From Negativibacillus massiliensis (GTDB lineage: Bacteria; Bacillota; Clostridia; Oscillospirales; Ruminococcaceae), in the NCBI RefSeq assembly GCF_900148495.1, contig NZ_FTRU01000008.1, forward strand, positions 1,612,001-1,676,000: a DNA stretch of 64,000 nt. The letters run 5' to 3'. The first letter of the stretch is position 1. Each line of letters opens with the position of its first letter. Both the position numbers and the translations under genes were made by a program. This document shows positions 18,190 through 29,807 of the stretch, piece by piece. A model generated the notes under the pieces. That model searched no databases. It was not told the DNA's origin and was given only the letters and a program-made list of their open reading frames with translations.

Positions 18190-18218
18190 ATTATACTATG
18201 TGTTTTTCGAAATGTCAA
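18190..18218 (-). promoter_or_regulatory. Strong sigma-A promoter of the tRNA array
   Basis: Consensus -35 TTGACA (18213-18218) and -10 TATAAT (18190-18195) with a 17-nt spacer, as expected for a stable-RNA operon. A G/C-rich hairpin (TTGTCGCCGTTGCCGTGACAA region) lies between promoter and first tRNA. Confidence 0.85.
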
Positions 18219-18257
18219 TAGTTTTTTTGACTTTTTTTAAAAAAATCGTTTTTTGTC

Positions 18258-18286
18258 AAAAAAGCCCATGAATACAGGCTTTTTTG
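18258..18286. terminator. Hairpin with A/T tracts upstream of the small ORF
   Basis: AAAAAAGCC-loop-GGCTTTTTT. It separates the tRNA promoter from the small gene that follows; it could end transcription in either direction. Confidence 0.5.
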
Positions 18287-18348
18287 CAGGTAATAATAAA
18301 AAAAACAAAGCCAATTTTAAAATTATTTTTTGCGAAAGGAGATTTTTT

Positions 18349-18600
18349 ATGTCAAAGTTTCGCTGCAAAAATCCACACCCCGACTGTAATCCAAAAGATA
18401 AATTTTCTCGTTCCCGATCTGTTTTTCCGCCTGACCTTTCTTCTGTGTTTGCACGAATTGATCCTCTCCCCCCATCTTCCCCTATGTACACTAACTCTTT
18501 GAGTAATGAAATCGACCACTACAATACTATGAAGCAACTTCCCATTGCGCATTTTGAGCAAAAGCTCGATGAAAAAGATTTAAATTCCATTCAGCTATAA
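18349..18600 (+). CDS. Small hypothetical protein, 83 residues
   Basis: Not recognised. An ATG at 18349 follows GAAAGGAG by about 7 nt, and a clean terminator starts one nucleotide after the stop, so it looks like a real single-gene unit. The protein begins MSKFRCKNPHPDCNPKDKFS with a Cys-x6-Cys pair and is Pro/Ser-rich in the middle (PPDLSSVFARIDPLPPSSP), ending in a polar, probably helical tail. No membrane segment or signal peptide. It is divergent from the tRNA array. A spore-associated small protein is possible but only a guess. Confidence 0.6.
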   Translation: MSKFRCKNPHPDCNPKDKFSRSRSVFPPDLSSVFARIDPLPPSSPMYTNSLSNEIDHYNTMKQLPIAHFEQKLDEKDLNSIQL

Positions 18601-18640
18601 AAATAGAGCGCGTCCGTTTCGCAGGCGCGCTCTATTTACA
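18601..18640. terminator. Intrinsic terminator between convergent genes
   Basis: Perfect arms AAATAGAGCGCG and CGCGCTCTATTT around a 13-nt loop, placed between the small ORF and the ComEA-like gene that converge here. Confidence 0.85.
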
Positions 18641-18650
18641 TAATTTTAGA

Positions 18651-19145
18651 TTACTCCGCATAAAATTTTTCAGATAAGCGGCTTAAAAGGACTTCCCCGA
18701 TTCCATCGATTTCCAAAAGTTCTTCCATAGAGGAAATCCTTCCTTTCTGATTTCGATAGTCCAGAATGCTTTGTGCACGCTTTTCTCCAATTCCTTCCAC
18801 CTGCATCAGATCTTCTGCATCTGCCTGATTAATATTCATTGGAAATTGGGCCTGGGAAGATGTTTCTTTTTGTAAAGTATTCTCTGTTTTGGAAGAATTC
18901 GTCTTTTTCATCTGCTTTAAATCGGTCAGCTGTGAAAAATTGTTCCCTGTTTTAACATATTCTTTCATAGATTGACTGTTATTTTCATATTTGACAGTAT
19001 TTTGTTCCCCTAAAACCTTTTCCAAGCGAACCACTGTCAATGGATAGGGAGATTGTAGCGAATTATGTACACTAAGGACAATCAATCCCAGCACACTAAC
19101 CAGTGCAAACAGCGACATCATGCGAATAATTGGATCTTTTTTCAC
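18651..19145 (-). CDS. ComEA-like helix-hairpin-helix protein
   Basis: A 164-residue protein with an N-terminal membrane anchor (residues about 8-27), a linker of about 70 low-complexity residues, and a C-terminal (HhH)2 DNA-binding domain: NINQADAEDLMQVEGIGEKR and LLEIDGIGEVLLSRL. It matches ComEA, the surface DNA receptor of natural competence, but lacks the SLBB domain often found before the HhH pair. ComEC, the DNA channel, is encoded at 36314. Alone it does not prove competence. Confidence 0.85.
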   Translation of the reverse strand: MKKDPIIRMMSLFALVSVLGLIVLSVHNSLQSPYPLTVVRLEKVLGEQNTVKYENNSQSMKEYVKTGNNFSQLTDLKQMKKTNSSKTENTLQKETSSQAQFPMNINQADAEDLMQVEGIGEKRAQSILDYRNQKGRISSMEELLEIDGIGEVLLSRLSEKFYAE

Positions 19146-19436
19146 TGTTCTCTCCCCTTCATTGTCAGTTTCGTAGAAATATTATAGTGCAAATTCAGCT
19201 TTTAGTCTATCTTTTTTCTTGAAAAAGTTGTATGATAGTTGTGAGAATATATCAATTCTCTTATCAAAAAATAACGGAAATGCTCCCAAATACGCCGTTT
19301 TCCTCGAAAAAGCAGGGATATCATCGGATGTTAGAACAGAAAAACGGTTGAAAGATTTTTGTGTAGAAATTATGACTAGTAGTCATTTCGTCATGTTTTC
19401 GCATAAAGAAATCCATTATTTTTTCCAAGTTTCTTA
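19146..19436. other. Intergenic region upstream of the V-ATPase promoter
   Basis: AT-rich, no convincing gene. A 73-codon frame starting with TTG at 19219 lacks a ribosome binding site. The minus strand has TATAAT near 19184 that could serve the ComEA-like gene with a poor -35. Confidence 0.5.
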
Positions 19437-19466
19437 TTGACAATGTACAATCATTTCGATTATGAT
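19437..19466 (+). promoter_or_regulatory. Sigma-A promoter of the V-ATPase operon
   Basis: -35 TTGACA (19437-19442), 18-nt spacer, -10 TATGAT (19461-19466). About 200 nt of untranslated leader follow before the first gene; within it GCGAAAAG (19599-19606) can pair with CTTTTCGC (19639-19646). No known riboswitch was recognised. Confidence 0.65.
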
Positions 19467-19676
19467 ATAGTAGAAGAAATTTTATTTCTTTTTGCAATTA
19501 GCAAAGTATAACAATTTATAACATATTTTGCTGATTACAACCGGAAAGAATAAGGTTTGTGAGGGGTTTCAATTCGTTATTTTTTCCACAAACATTTCGC
19601 GAAAAGGGCGATAGTAAGCCATTTTGCATACATCTCTTCTTTTCGCAGGTCATTATGAAAAGGGTGGTGACAAAAC

Positions 19677-19987
19677 TTGTTAGATGTACTCAGCAAAGTC
19701 AAGCAAGCCGAAGAAGCTGCACAACAGCTGATCGGCGACGCCCAGCAAAAAGCGGTTGCAATCCGTGCAGACGCTCAGCGCCAGGGCAAAACAATCCTTG
19801 ACAATGCCAAATCCGATGCTGCCAGAATCTCCGAGGAAATCGTCTCCCGCGCCCAGAACGACGCAAAGACCTGGCTTGAAAACTCAAAATCGGCTTCCGA
19901 GAGTGAGTGCAAGGCCATGGCTGAGAGATCCCAAGAAAAACTGACCGCAGCGGCAAACCTCATTGCAGAGAGGATTGTGAACACACT

Positions 19988-19991
<4 letters not shown>
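19677..19991 (+). CDS. V-type ATPase peripheral stalk subunit G/H
   Basis: A 104-residue, almost wholly helical protein rich in Ala, Glu, Lys and Gln (KQAEEAAQQLIGDAQQKAVAI), as expected for the coiled-coil stator subunit H (AhaH/NtpF). It pairs with subunit E to hold the A3B3 head to subunit I. It starts with TTG after a GGGTGGTGA stretch and overlaps the subunit I gene by 4 nt. First gene of the operon, as in Enterococcus ntpFIKECGABD. Confidence 0.85.
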
Positions 19992-22452
<2,461 letters not shown>

Positions 22453-22489
22453 TTCCTTCCGGAAAACTTTGAAATCGAGGTGAAACCGG

Positions 22490-23086
22490 TTGAACAATAT
22501 TGAAAGCATTGTAAAGAAAATCGCTGATGATGCAAAGCTCAGCGCTGAGCAGAAGATTGCTGAAGCACAGCAGGAAGCACAGCAGATCGTAAGCGATTAT
22601 CAGGCACAGGCGGACAAAATCATGCAGGACGCGCAGGCACAGGCTCAGAAACAGGCTTCTGTCATCGCAGAACGTGTGGAATCCCAGTCGGGACTGATCC
22701 GCAGAAACCTGATGCTGCAGTATAAACGGGAAGCAATCGAACAGGCTTTCCAGAAATCTCTTGAGGTTCTTTGCGCACAGGATGCTGACAAACAGGTCAC
22801 ACTGCTTTCTGATGCAGCGGTTAAATATCTGTCTGCGGACGCAAAAGTAATCCTCAATGAAAAAGATAAAGCTGCTTTTGGAGAAAAACTGGTGAGCGAA
22901 ATCTCCCGCAAACTCCAGGCTGCAAACAAAAACTACTCCGTTTCCCTTTCTGCTGATGCTGGCTCGATGCAGGGCGGCATGATCCTGGCAGAAGGAAGCA
23001 TCGAAACAAACCTTTCTTACGAAATTCTTGTAAAAAATATCCGCGATGAACTGGAAGGCGAAGTTGCCAAGGTCCTGACCGAATAA
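22490..23086 (+). CDS. V-type ATPase subunit E
   Basis: A 198-residue stator subunit: residues 1-85 form a long helix (QQEAQQIVSDYQAQADKIMQ), followed by a globular C-terminal domain ending GGMILAEGSIETNLSYE, typical of subunit E. It starts with TTG at 22490 after GAGGTGA. Subunit E dimerises with G/H. Confidence 0.9.
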   Translation: MNNIESIVKKIADDAKLSAEQKIAEAQQEAQQIVSDYQAQADKIMQDAQAQAQKQASVIAERVESQSGLIRRNLMLQYKREAIEQAFQKSLEVLCAQDADKQVTLLSDAAVKYLSADAKVILNEKDKAAFGEKLVSEISRKLQAANKNYSVSLSADAGSMQGGMILAEGSIETNLSYEILVKNIRDELEGEVAKVLTE

Positions 23087-23126
23087 TTTTTATCACACAA
23101 GAAGCATGCGTAAGGAGGTGCACGGT

Positions 23127-24137
23127 TTGAAAAAAACAAAGGATACTGAGTATCTTTATCTGTCTGCCAACATTCGTGCACAGGAAACCCGCATGATCGG
23201 CACTCAGGCACTGCACAAGATGATCTCTGCTGCAACTGCTGAGGAAGCCTACAAAACGGTAACTGATGCCGGAATCGGTGTAGACTATGATTACAGGGAT
23301 TTCGAATCTGCGCTGACTCAGGAGCTTTCTGCTACCTATGAGCGTCTGGAAAAAGCATCTCCGAACCCGGAAATGTTCAAAATTTTCCGTTACAAATACG
23401 ACGGCCATAATCTGAAAACACTGATTAAGGCACACGCTTCCCAAAGTTCCGTTCAGGATCAGCCGGAAGACCTGATGATCCCACTGGGTACCGTTGATGC
23501 AAAAACATTGGTCAACGGACTTCGTGACGGGGACTTTGGTGCACTGGAACCAAAACTGGCAGAAGCTGCCATCCAGGCAAGAGATTCCCTGGCAAAACTC
23601 AATGACCCACAGCTTGTGGATGTTATCATTGACCGCGCTGTTCTGGAGAGCATGTCCGCTCTTGCAAAACAGTACAAAAGCAAATTCCTGACCCGTCTGG
23701 TTGACGCAAATATCGATATCGCGAACATCCGTTCCTTTATTCGTATTAAACGAATCGGACAGGATCTTCACTTCTTGAAAGAAGTCCTCGCACAGGGCGG
23801 CAGCATCCCGACAGAACGTTATTTTGATCTCTTCTTAAAGAGCTTTGACGATTTCTTTGAGATGCTCGATTCCACCCCATACGGACCAGCACTCTCCGGT
23901 GCATACGACGCTGTCAAGAACAAGGGCACACTTTCCAATTTCGAAAAACTGTGCGACAACTTCATGGTCAGCGTCCTGAAAGAATCCCGCTTTATTCCAT
24001 TTGGCATTGAGCCGGTTCTTTCCTACCTGGTTGCAAAGGAAAACGAGTCGCAGGCAATCCGTATTGTCATGGCTTCCAAGATCGCCGGCGTAGATCCGGA
24101 CAAAATTACGGAAAGGCTGAGGGATACATATGCGTAA
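23127..24137 (+). CDS. V-type ATPase subunit C (d subunit)
   Basis: A 336-residue all-helical subunit that links the rotor shaft to the K ring. Landmarks are YLYLSANIRAQETRMIG near the start, FRYKYDGHNLKTLIKA and NIRSFIRIKRIG. TTG at 23127 is chosen because AAGGAGGTG (23112-23120) lies 6 nt before it; an ATG at 23106 would put the ribosome site inside the gene. The 3' end overlaps the F gene by 8 nt. Confidence 0.93.
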   Translation: MKKTKDTEYLYLSANIRAQETRMIGTQALHKMISAATAEEAYKTVTDAGIGVDYDYRDFESALTQELSATYERLEKASPNPEMFKIFRYKYDGHNLKTLIKAHASQSSVQDQPEDLMIPLGTVDAKTLVNGLRDGDFGALEPKLAEAAIQARDSLAKLNDPQLVDVIIDRAVLESMSALAKQYKSKFLTRLVDANIDIANIRSFIRIKRIGQDLHFLKEVLAQGGSIPTERYFDLFLKSFDDFFEMLDSTPYGPALSGAYDAVKNKGTLSNFEKLCDNFMVSVLKESRFIPFGIEPVLSYLVAKENESQAIRIVMASKIAGVDPDKITERLRDTYA

Positions 24138-24453
24138 AAAGATTGCAGTTGTCGGCGACAAAGGCAGCGTCCTCGGCTTCAAGTCGGTAGGTTTTGAAGT
24201 TTTCATGGCCACCACACAGCAGGAAATCCAGGACGTAATGCACACTCTGTGCAAAGGTGATTATGGCATCATCTTTATCACCGAGCAGGCTTATGTCCAG
24301 ATTCCAGAAATTATTGACGAGTACAAGGAAAGCCCAACACCGGCGATCATCCCGATCCCGGGCAAGGACGGCAGCCTTGGAATTGGCATCAAAAATGTCA
24401 AGAAGAACGTCGAGAGAGCTGTTGGCGCAGACATTCTCTTTAATGAAGATTAA
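24130..24453 (+). CDS. V-type ATPase subunit F
   Basis: A 107-residue rotor-shaft subunit. MRKKIAVVGDKGSVLGFKSV and the central DYGIIFITEQAY are family signatures, and the C-terminus holds the helix that engages the head. It overlaps the preceding C gene by 8 nt. Confidence 0.93.
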   Translation: MRKKIAVVGDKGSVLGFKSVGFEVFMATTQQEIQDVMHTLCKGDYGIIFITEQAYVQIPEIIDEYKESPTPAIIPIPGKDGSLGIGIKNVKKNVERAVGADILFNED

Positions 24454-24531
24454 TTTTAACACTTCTTCCACGTTTTGGTGGAAGCCGCAAACGGTGTTTT
24501 GCGGAGACTGATTTTAAAGTAGGTGAAAATA

Positions 24532-26304
24532 TTGAGCCAAGGCAAAATTGTTAAGGTTGCCGGTCCGCTGATCGTTGCAGAAAACATGCGTGACGCCAAT
24601 ATGGGTGACGTAGTTCGTGTTGGTAAGCAGAAGCTCATCGGCGAAATCATCGAAATGAGAGATGACAAGGCATCCATTCAGGTTTACGAGGAAACTGCCG
24701 GTATCGGTCCTGGCGACCTGGTAGAAACCACCGGTTTCCCTATGTCTGTTGAGCTGGCTCCAGGTGTACTGACCAGTATCTTTGACGGTATCCAGCGTCC
24801 TCTGACCAAGATCAGAGAAATGACCGGAAGCAACATCACCAGAGGTATCGATGTTACTTCTCTGGACCATGAAAAGAAATGGGATTTTGTTGCAACTGCT
24901 AAAGTTGGCGACCATGTTGTAATGGGCGATGTACTTGGTACCGTACAGGAAACCTCCATCGTTACCCACAAGATCATGGTTCCAAAAGATGTTGAAGGTG
25001 AAATCGTTGAGATTACCTCCGGCAGCTACAACATCACCGAAACCATCGCAAAAGTAAAAGATAAAGACGGCAACATTCATGATGTCTGCATGCTTCAGAG
25101 ATGGCCTGTTCGTGTACAGCGTCCATATGCTGAAAAACTTTCTCCAGACATCCCGATGATTACCGGTCAGCGTGTTATTGATACCCTGTTCCCAATCACA
25201 AAAGGCGGTACTGCTGCAGTTCCTGGACCATTCGGTTCCGGTAAAACTGTTGTACAGCATCAGCTTGCAAAATGGTCCGACGTAGATATCGTAGTTTACA
25301 TCGGCTGCGGCGAACGTGGTAACGAGATGACCGACGTACTGAACGAGTTCCCAGAACTGAAAGACCCTAAATCTGGCGAATCCCTGATGTTCCGTACCGT
25401 TTTGATCGCAAACACTTCGGATATGCCAGTAGCTGCTCGTGAGGCTTCTATCTACACCGGTATTACCATCGCTGAGTACTACCGCGACATGGGTTACTCC
25501 GTTGCTATCATGGCTGACTCCACTTCCCGTTGGGCTGAGGCTCTCCGTGAGATGTCCGGCCGACTCGAAGAGATGCCTGGTGAAGAAGGTTACCCTGCTT
25601 ACCTGACATCCCGTCTGGCACAGTTCTATGAACGTGCTGGCCGCGTTATCTGTAAAGGTTCCGATGGCCGTGAAGGTTCCCTGACCGCTATCGGTGCTGT
25701 ATCCCCTGCAGGCGGCGATAACTCCGACCCTGTTGTACAGGCTACTCTGCGTATCGTTAAAGTATTCTGGGGTCTGGATTCCTCGCTTGCTTACAAACGT
25801 CACTTCCCTGCTATCAACTGGCTGACTTCCTATTCTCTGTATCAGGATCAGATCGGCGAGTGGATGGACAAAAATATTTCCGACGAATGGTCCAGCCTGC
25901 ATCATGATGCAATGCTTCTGCTGCAGCAGGAATCCGAACTGGAAGAAATCGTTAAACTGGTTGGTTACGATTCTCTGTCCGCTCCTGACCGTTTGACTCT
26001 GGAAGCTGCTCGTTCCGTTCGTGAGGACTACTTACAGCAGAACGCATTCGACGATGCTGATACCTATACCTCCAATGACAAGCAGTACAAGATGCTCAAG
26101 ATGATTCTGACCTTCTCCAAAGAGTGCAAAAATGCCCTCAACAGCGGCGTAAAAGTTGAAAAACTGTTCTCGCTGCCAGTATCCGAGAAGATCGCTCGTG
26201 CTAAATATGTTCCAGAAGATCAGTTCAATGCTTACTTCAACGACGTATTAGCTGAGATTGAATCGTCCGTTGCAAAAGTCGTTTCTGAGGAGGTATCTGC
26301 ATAA
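24532..26304 (+). CDS. V-type ATPase catalytic subunit A
   Basis: A 590-residue catalytic subunit. The N-terminus [19 protein letters not shown] is standard; the Walker A loop is [13 protein letters not shown] (about residue 230), followed by [12 protein letters not shown] (catalytic Glu), [16 protein letters not shown] and [13 protein letters not shown]. The subunit-specific bulge between 110 and 185 is present. TTG at 24532 is preferred over GTG at 24523 because AGTAGGTG overlaps the latter. Its stop codon overlaps the start of the B gene by one base. Confidence 0.97.
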   Translation: MSQGKIVKVAGPLIVAENMRDANMGDVVRVGKQKLIGEIIEMRDDKASIQVYEETAGIGPGDLVETTGFPMSVELAPGVLTSIFDGIQRPLTKIREMTGSNITRGIDVTSLDHEKKWDFVATAKVGDHVVMGDVLGTVQETSIVTHKIMVPKDVEGEIVEITSGSYNITETIAKVKDKDGNIHDVCMLQRWPVRVQRPYAEKLSPDIPMITGQRVIDTLFPITKGGTAAVPGPFGSGKTVVQHQLAKWSDVDIVVYIGCGERGNEMTDVLNEFPELKDPKSGESLMFRTVLIANTSDMPVAAREASIYTGITIAEYYRDMGYSVAIMADSTSRWAEALREMSGRLEEMPGEEGYPAYLTSRLAQFYERAGRVICKGSDGREGSLTAIGAVSPAGGDNSDPVVQATLRIVKVFWGLDSSLAYKRHFPAINWLTSYSLYQDQIGEWMDKNISDEWSSLHHDAMLLLQQESELEEIVKLVGYDSLSAPDRLTLEAARSVREDYLQQNAFDDADTYTSNDKQYKMLKMILTFSKECKNALNSGVKVEKLFSLPVSEKIARAKYVPEDQFNAYFNDVLAEIESSVAKVVSEEVSA

Positions 26305-27683
26305 TGTTAAAAGAATACCGCACCATAAGAGAAGTCGCAGGTCCTCTGATGATGGTATCCGGCGTAGAAGGTGTCACCTACGATGAGCTGGGTGAAATCG
26401 AACTTCCAAGCGGCGATATCCGTCGTTGTAAAGTTCTGGAAGTAGACGGCGGCAACGCTGTTGTTCAGCTGTTCGAAAACTCCGCAGGTATCAACCTGCG
26501 TGACAGTAAGGTTCGTTTCTTCGGTCATGGTCTTCAGCTGCCAGTATCCGAAGATATGCTCGGACGTGTATTCTCCGGTATGGGACGTCCAATCGATGGC
26601 GGTCCGGAAATCATTCCTGACAAGAGAATCGATATCAACGGTGTTCCAATGAACCCTGCTGCTCGTGTATATCCTAACGAGTTCATTCAGACTGGTATTT
26701 CCGCTATCGACGGTCTGAACACACTGGTTCGTGGTCAGAAGCTTCCTATCTTCTCCGGTTCCGGTCTGCCGCATGCAAAACTGGCTGCACAGATCGCTCG
26801 TCAGGCAAAGGTACTCAATGCAAACGATAAGTTCGCTGTAGTATTCGCTGCTATCGGTATCACCTTCGAAGAAGCTGACTTCTTCATCAAGGACTTTACC
26901 AAGACCGGCGCTATCGACCGTACCGTTATGTTCATGAACCTTGCAAACGACCCTGCGATCGAGCGTATTTCCACTCCTCGTATGGCTCTGACTGCTGCTG
27001 AGTACCTGGCATTCGAGAAGGACATGCACGTTCTGGTTATCCTGACCGATATTACCAACTACGCAGAGGCTCTCCGTGAGGTTTCCGCTGCTCGTAAAGA
27101 GGTTCCTGGCCGTCGTGGTTACCCAGGTTACCTTTACACTGACCTTGCTACCCTGTATGAAAGAGCTGGAAGAAAGATGGGCTCTGAAGGTTCCATCACC
27201 ATGATTCCAATCCTCTCCATGCCGGAAGATGATAAGACCCATCCAATCCCTGACTTGACCGGATACATCACCGAAGGTCAGATCATTCTGTCCCGTGAAC
27301 TGTACCGCAAGAATATCACTCCACCAATCGACGTACTGCCTTCTCTGTCCCGTCTGAAGGATAAAGGTATCGGCGTTGGCAAGACCCGTGAAGACCATTC
27401 CGGCACCCTCAACCAGCTGTTTGCTGCTTACTCCCGTGGTAAAGACGCAAAAGAGCTGATGAGCATTCTGGGTGAAGCTGCTCTTTCCGAAACCGACCTT
27501 CTGTACGCAAAATTTGCGGATGAATTTGAAAAACGCTATGTTTCCCAGGGTTATTACACCAACCGTTCCATCGAGGAAACCCTCGACATCGGCTGGGAAC
27601 TGCTTTCCATCCTGCCGGTAACCGAGCTCAAACGTATCAAGCCAGAGATGATTGAAAAATACCTTCCGAAAAAAGACAAATAA
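26304..27683 (+). CDS. V-type ATPase regulatory subunit B
   Basis: A 459-residue non-catalytic nucleotide-binding subunit. It lacks the Walker A loop ([19 protein letters not shown] in its place), as usual for B, and shows [20 protein letters not shown] and [22 protein letters not shown]. The ATG shares its first base with the stop of subunit A. Codon use is strongly biased. Confidence 0.97.
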   Translation: MLKEYRTIREVAGPLMMVSGVEGVTYDELGEIELPSGDIRRCKVLEVDGGNAVVQLFENSAGINLRDSKVRFFGHGLQLPVSEDMLGRVFSGMGRPIDGGPEIIPDKRIDINGVPMNPAARVYPNEFIQTGISAIDGLNTLVRGQKLPIFSGSGLPHAKLAAQIARQAKVLNANDKFAVVFAAIGITFEEADFFIKDFTKTGAIDRTVMFMNLANDPAIERISTPRMALTAAEYLAFEKDMHVLVILTDITNYAEALREVSAARKEVPGRRGYPGYLYTDLATLYERAGRKMGSEGSITMIPILSMPEDDKTHPIPDLTGYITEGQIILSRELYRKNITPPIDVLPSLSRLKDKGIGVGKTREDHSGTLNQLFAAYSRGKDAKELMSILGEAALSETDLLYAKFADEFEKRYVSQGYYTNRSIEETLDIGWELLSILPVTELKRIKPEMIEKYLPKKDK

Positions 27684-27696
27684 GGAGGGGTAAAGA

Positions 27697-28377
27697 ATGG
27701 CATTGATTAACGTCAACCCTACCCGTATGGAGATGACTCGTCTGAAAAAACGTCTCGCAACCTCCATCCGCGGCCACAAGCTGCTGAAGGACAAACGAGA
27801 TGACCTGATGAAGAAATTCCTGGATCTTGTCCGCAAGAACAAGGAACTTCGCGAACAGGTTGAAAAAGAAATCAGCGACATCTACGGCGGTTTTGTGGTT
27901 GCAAGTGCGGTCATGAGCCCACAGATGCTGGAAGAAGCTTTGATGCTTCCAAAACAGAGCATTGACCTTGAAGTTGGTGAACGCAACGTTATGAGCGTTA
28001 CTGTTCCTTCCTTTGAGTTTATCGCTTCTGAAAATTCTGACAGCGACATTTACTCCTACGGTTTCGTTTCCACCTCCGGTGAGTTGGACGACTCGGTAGC
28101 TGCTGTCAAAAATGTTCTCCCGCATCTTCTGGAACTGGCGCAGATTGAAAAAAGCGCACAGATGATCGCTGAGGAAATCGAACGTACCCGCCGTCGTGTA
28201 AACGCTCTGGAGTATGTTCAGATCCCAGACTTGCAGGAAACAATTAAATACATCAAGATGAAGCTGGATGAAAACGAACGTGGTAACCTGGCTCGTCTGA
28301 TGAAGATTAAGGATATGATGGTGGAACAGGCGATGGAAGCAAAACGCCAGAACAGTACCAACACATACAGTTCCTGA
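27697..28377 (+). CDS. V-type ATPase central shaft subunit D
   Basis: A 226-residue rotor subunit forming an antiparallel coiled coil. The N-terminus NVNPTRMEMTRLKKRLATSI and the C-terminal RRVNALEYVQIPDLQETIKY are typical. AAGGAGGGG stands before the ATG. Last gene of the operon; a terminator follows. Confidence 0.95.
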   Translation: MALINVNPTRMEMTRLKKRLATSIRGHKLLKDKRDDLMKKFLDLVRKNKELREQVEKEISDIYGGFVVASAVMSPQMLEEALMLPKQSIDLEVGERNVMSVTVPSFEFIASENSDSDIYSYGFVSTSGELDDSVAAVKNVLPHLLELAQIEKSAQMIAEEIERTRRRVNALEYVQIPDLQETIKYIKMKLDENERGNLARLMKIKDMMVEQAMEAKRQNSTNTYSS

Positions 28378-28385
28378 TCTCTTCC

Positions 28386-28420
28386 AAGGTTCTCCGGGAA
28401 ATCCCGGAGAACCTTTTTAT
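28386..28420 (+). terminator. Intrinsic terminator of the V-ATPase operon
   Basis: Arms AGGTTCTCCGGG and CCCGGAGAACCT around AAAT, followed by TTTTT. Confidence 0.92.
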
Positions 28421-28430
28421 ATAAAATAAA

Positions 28431-28444
28431 TTAGCTATCGCTAA
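28431..28444. promoter_or_regulatory. Dyad operator candidate, copy 1
   Basis: TTAGC-TATC-GCTAA, a perfect 5+5 dyad 10 nt upstream of the -35 box. Same motif recurs at 28495 and 28572. Confidence 0.6.
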
Positions 28445-28454
28445 CCAATAATGC

Positions 28455-28483
28455 TTGACATAACAAAACAAAAATGGTATATT
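28455..28483 (+). promoter_or_regulatory. Sigma-A promoter of the DUF3793-flavodoxin operon
   Basis: -35 TTGACA (28455-28460), 17-nt spacer, -10 TATATT (28478-28483). It is bracketed by the dyads at 28431 and 28495. Confidence 0.75.
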
Positions 28484-28494
28484 ATATATGCAAG

Positions 28495-28508
28495 TTAGTT
28501 ACTGCTAA
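28495..28508. promoter_or_regulatory. Dyad operator candidate, copy 2
   Basis: TTAGT-TACT-GCTAA, one mismatch from the perfect dyad, close to the expected transcription start. Confidence 0.6.
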
Positions 28509-28571
28509 CCTTTATGGAATTTATGATCTGCATGGAAGAAGACAACTTCTTCTTTTCTTTTTCAAGTAAAG

Positions 28572-28585
28572 TTAGCTTATGCTAA
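28572..28585. promoter_or_regulatory. Dyad operator candidate, copy 3
   Basis: TTAGC-TTAT-GCTAA, perfect dyad in the leader just before the AAAGGAG ribosome site. Confidence 0.6.
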
Positions 28586-28604
28586 TCAAAAAAGGAGTGG
28601 TTTT

Positions 28605-29183
28605 ATGTTTGCTTTTGAAAAAGCGCTGATTTGTCATTGTTCCCCAACATTAAGTGGGCTTAAACCCGCCAATCTGCTTTCTCTTTCAAAAGCAGATTAT
28701 CCCGATCTTCCGATGTTGATTGAATCCTATTCTGACATCCTTGCACCGAAGGGAGTTTCGCTTGATATCGTCTGTGAATGCGGACACCGCTGGCTTCTGC
28801 TGGTCTATCGTCCTGCAATGCTTGCAAAGCAACTGCAAAATCCTGCAGTTCATTCCCTTCTCTCCGAAGAAGGTTATCCTTTAGAGGGCAGGTTCTATCT
28901 TAATGAGATGATTGCACATTTAAGAAAACGCTTGCTTTCCTCAGATGGTTTCCCTCACGAGATCGGTATCTTCCTTGGTTATCCACTGGAGGACGTGATC
29001 GATTTTCGCCGCTATAAAGGAGAAGGATGCAAACTTTGCGGATACTGGAAGGTATACCATGATGTGGAATCTGCCAAACGATGCTTTGCCATGTTTGACC
29101 GGTGCCGTGCCATCTTGTTTTCTAACTTTATGGCAGGTACTCCTTTTCCACAGCTGGTCTGCAATGTTCCACAGGCAGCATAA
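28605..29183 (+). CDS. DUF3793 family protein
   Basis: A 192-residue cytoplasmic protein of the DUF3793 family, function unknown. It carries CECGHRW (about residue 65), RPAMLAKQL and a later EGCKLCGYWKVY, so four cysteines could bind metal or take part in redox chemistry. In Clostridia the family often lies beside ferrous-iron transport (feo) genes and a flavodoxin; here a flavodoxin follows 65 nt downstream and the promoter carries three copies of a dyad. A link to iron supply is therefore likely but not shown. Confidence 0.82.
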   Translation: MFAFEKALICHCSPTLSGLKPANLLSLSKADYPDLPMLIESYSDILAPKGVSLDIVCECGHRWLLLVYRPAMLAKQLQNPAVHSLLSEEGYPLEGRFYLNEMIAHLRKRLLSSDGFPHEIGIFLGYPLEDVIDFRRYKGEGCKLCGYWKVYHDVESAKRCFAMFDRCRAILFSNFMAGTPFPQLVCNVPQAA

Positions 29184-29248
29184 TCTCTTACTTATCACAA
29201 TTTGGTAAAAAAATCCCATATACAGTTTCCTTTTAGGAGGTCTATTTT

Positions 29249-29674
29249 ATGAGTAAAGTTGCAGTTATTTATTGGTCCGGTACTGGAAACACCAAAATGA
29301 TGGCAGAAGCAGTCAGTGAAGGTGCTAAAAATGCCGGCGCAGACGTTTCACTTCTGAACGTATCAGAAACCAGCGCAGCAGAAGCTGCTTCTTTTGATGT
29401 CCTCGCGCTCGGATGCCCTGCTATGGGTGGAGAAGTGTTGGAAGAAATGGAATTTGAACCATTCTTCACCGAGTTGGAATCAAAACTCTCCGGAAAAAAG
29501 GTAGCCCTTTTTGGCTCCTATGGCTGGGGAGACGGACAGTGGATGCGTGACTGGCAGGAACGTACTTCTCTTGCTGGTGCCGAGATCATTTCCGGCGAAG
29601 GCTTGATCCTCAATGAGACCCCGGACGAGTCTGGATTAGAACAGTGCCGTGAACTTGGCAAACAGCTGGCATAA
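29249..29674 (+). CDS. Flavodoxin
   Basis: A 141-residue FMN-binding electron carrier. The phosphate loop is WSGTGNTKMMAEAV (residues 10-23), GCPAMGGEVLEE forms the first isoalloxazine loop and FGSYGWGDGQWMRDW the second. Short-chain type. TTTTAGGAGG precedes the ATG. It probably replaces ferredoxin when iron is short, which fits the operator-rich promoter upstream. Confidence 0.95.
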   Translation: MSKVAVIYWSGTGNTKMMAEAVSEGAKNAGADVSLLNVSETSAAEAASFDVLALGCPAMGGEVLEEMEFEPFFTELESKLSGKKVALFGSYGWGDGQWMRDWQERTSLAGAEIISGEGLILNETPDESGLEQCRELGKQLA

Positions 29675-29762
29675 TTTTATTTTTGATTTCTCCTTTTCAG
29701 ATTCCCCTGTTTTGAGGATTTGTGATCTCTCTTAAGTCCTCTCTCATCTGAAAATACCCCAT

Positions 29763-29803
29763 AAAACAAAGAGCTTTCCATTTCTGGAAAGCTCTTTGTT
29801 TTT
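29763..29803. terminator. Bidirectional intrinsic terminator
   Basis: Arms AAAACAAAGAGCTTTCC and GGAAAGCTCTTTGTTTT between the convergent flavodoxin and alcohol dehydrogenase genes. Confidence 0.9.
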
Positions 29804-29807
29804 CTTT

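Noticed and set aside
19219..19440. 73-codon frame upstream of the V-ATPase promoter
   Set aside because: TTG start without ribosome site, no similarity, and it ends inside the promoter.
26307..27881. 524-codon open frame on the minus strand opposite V-ATPase subunit B
   Set aside because: It mirrors a highly conserved, codon-biased gene; no ribosome site, no recognisable domain. Similar long antisense frames opposite subunit A, ispH-rpsA and fucO were rejected for the same reason.
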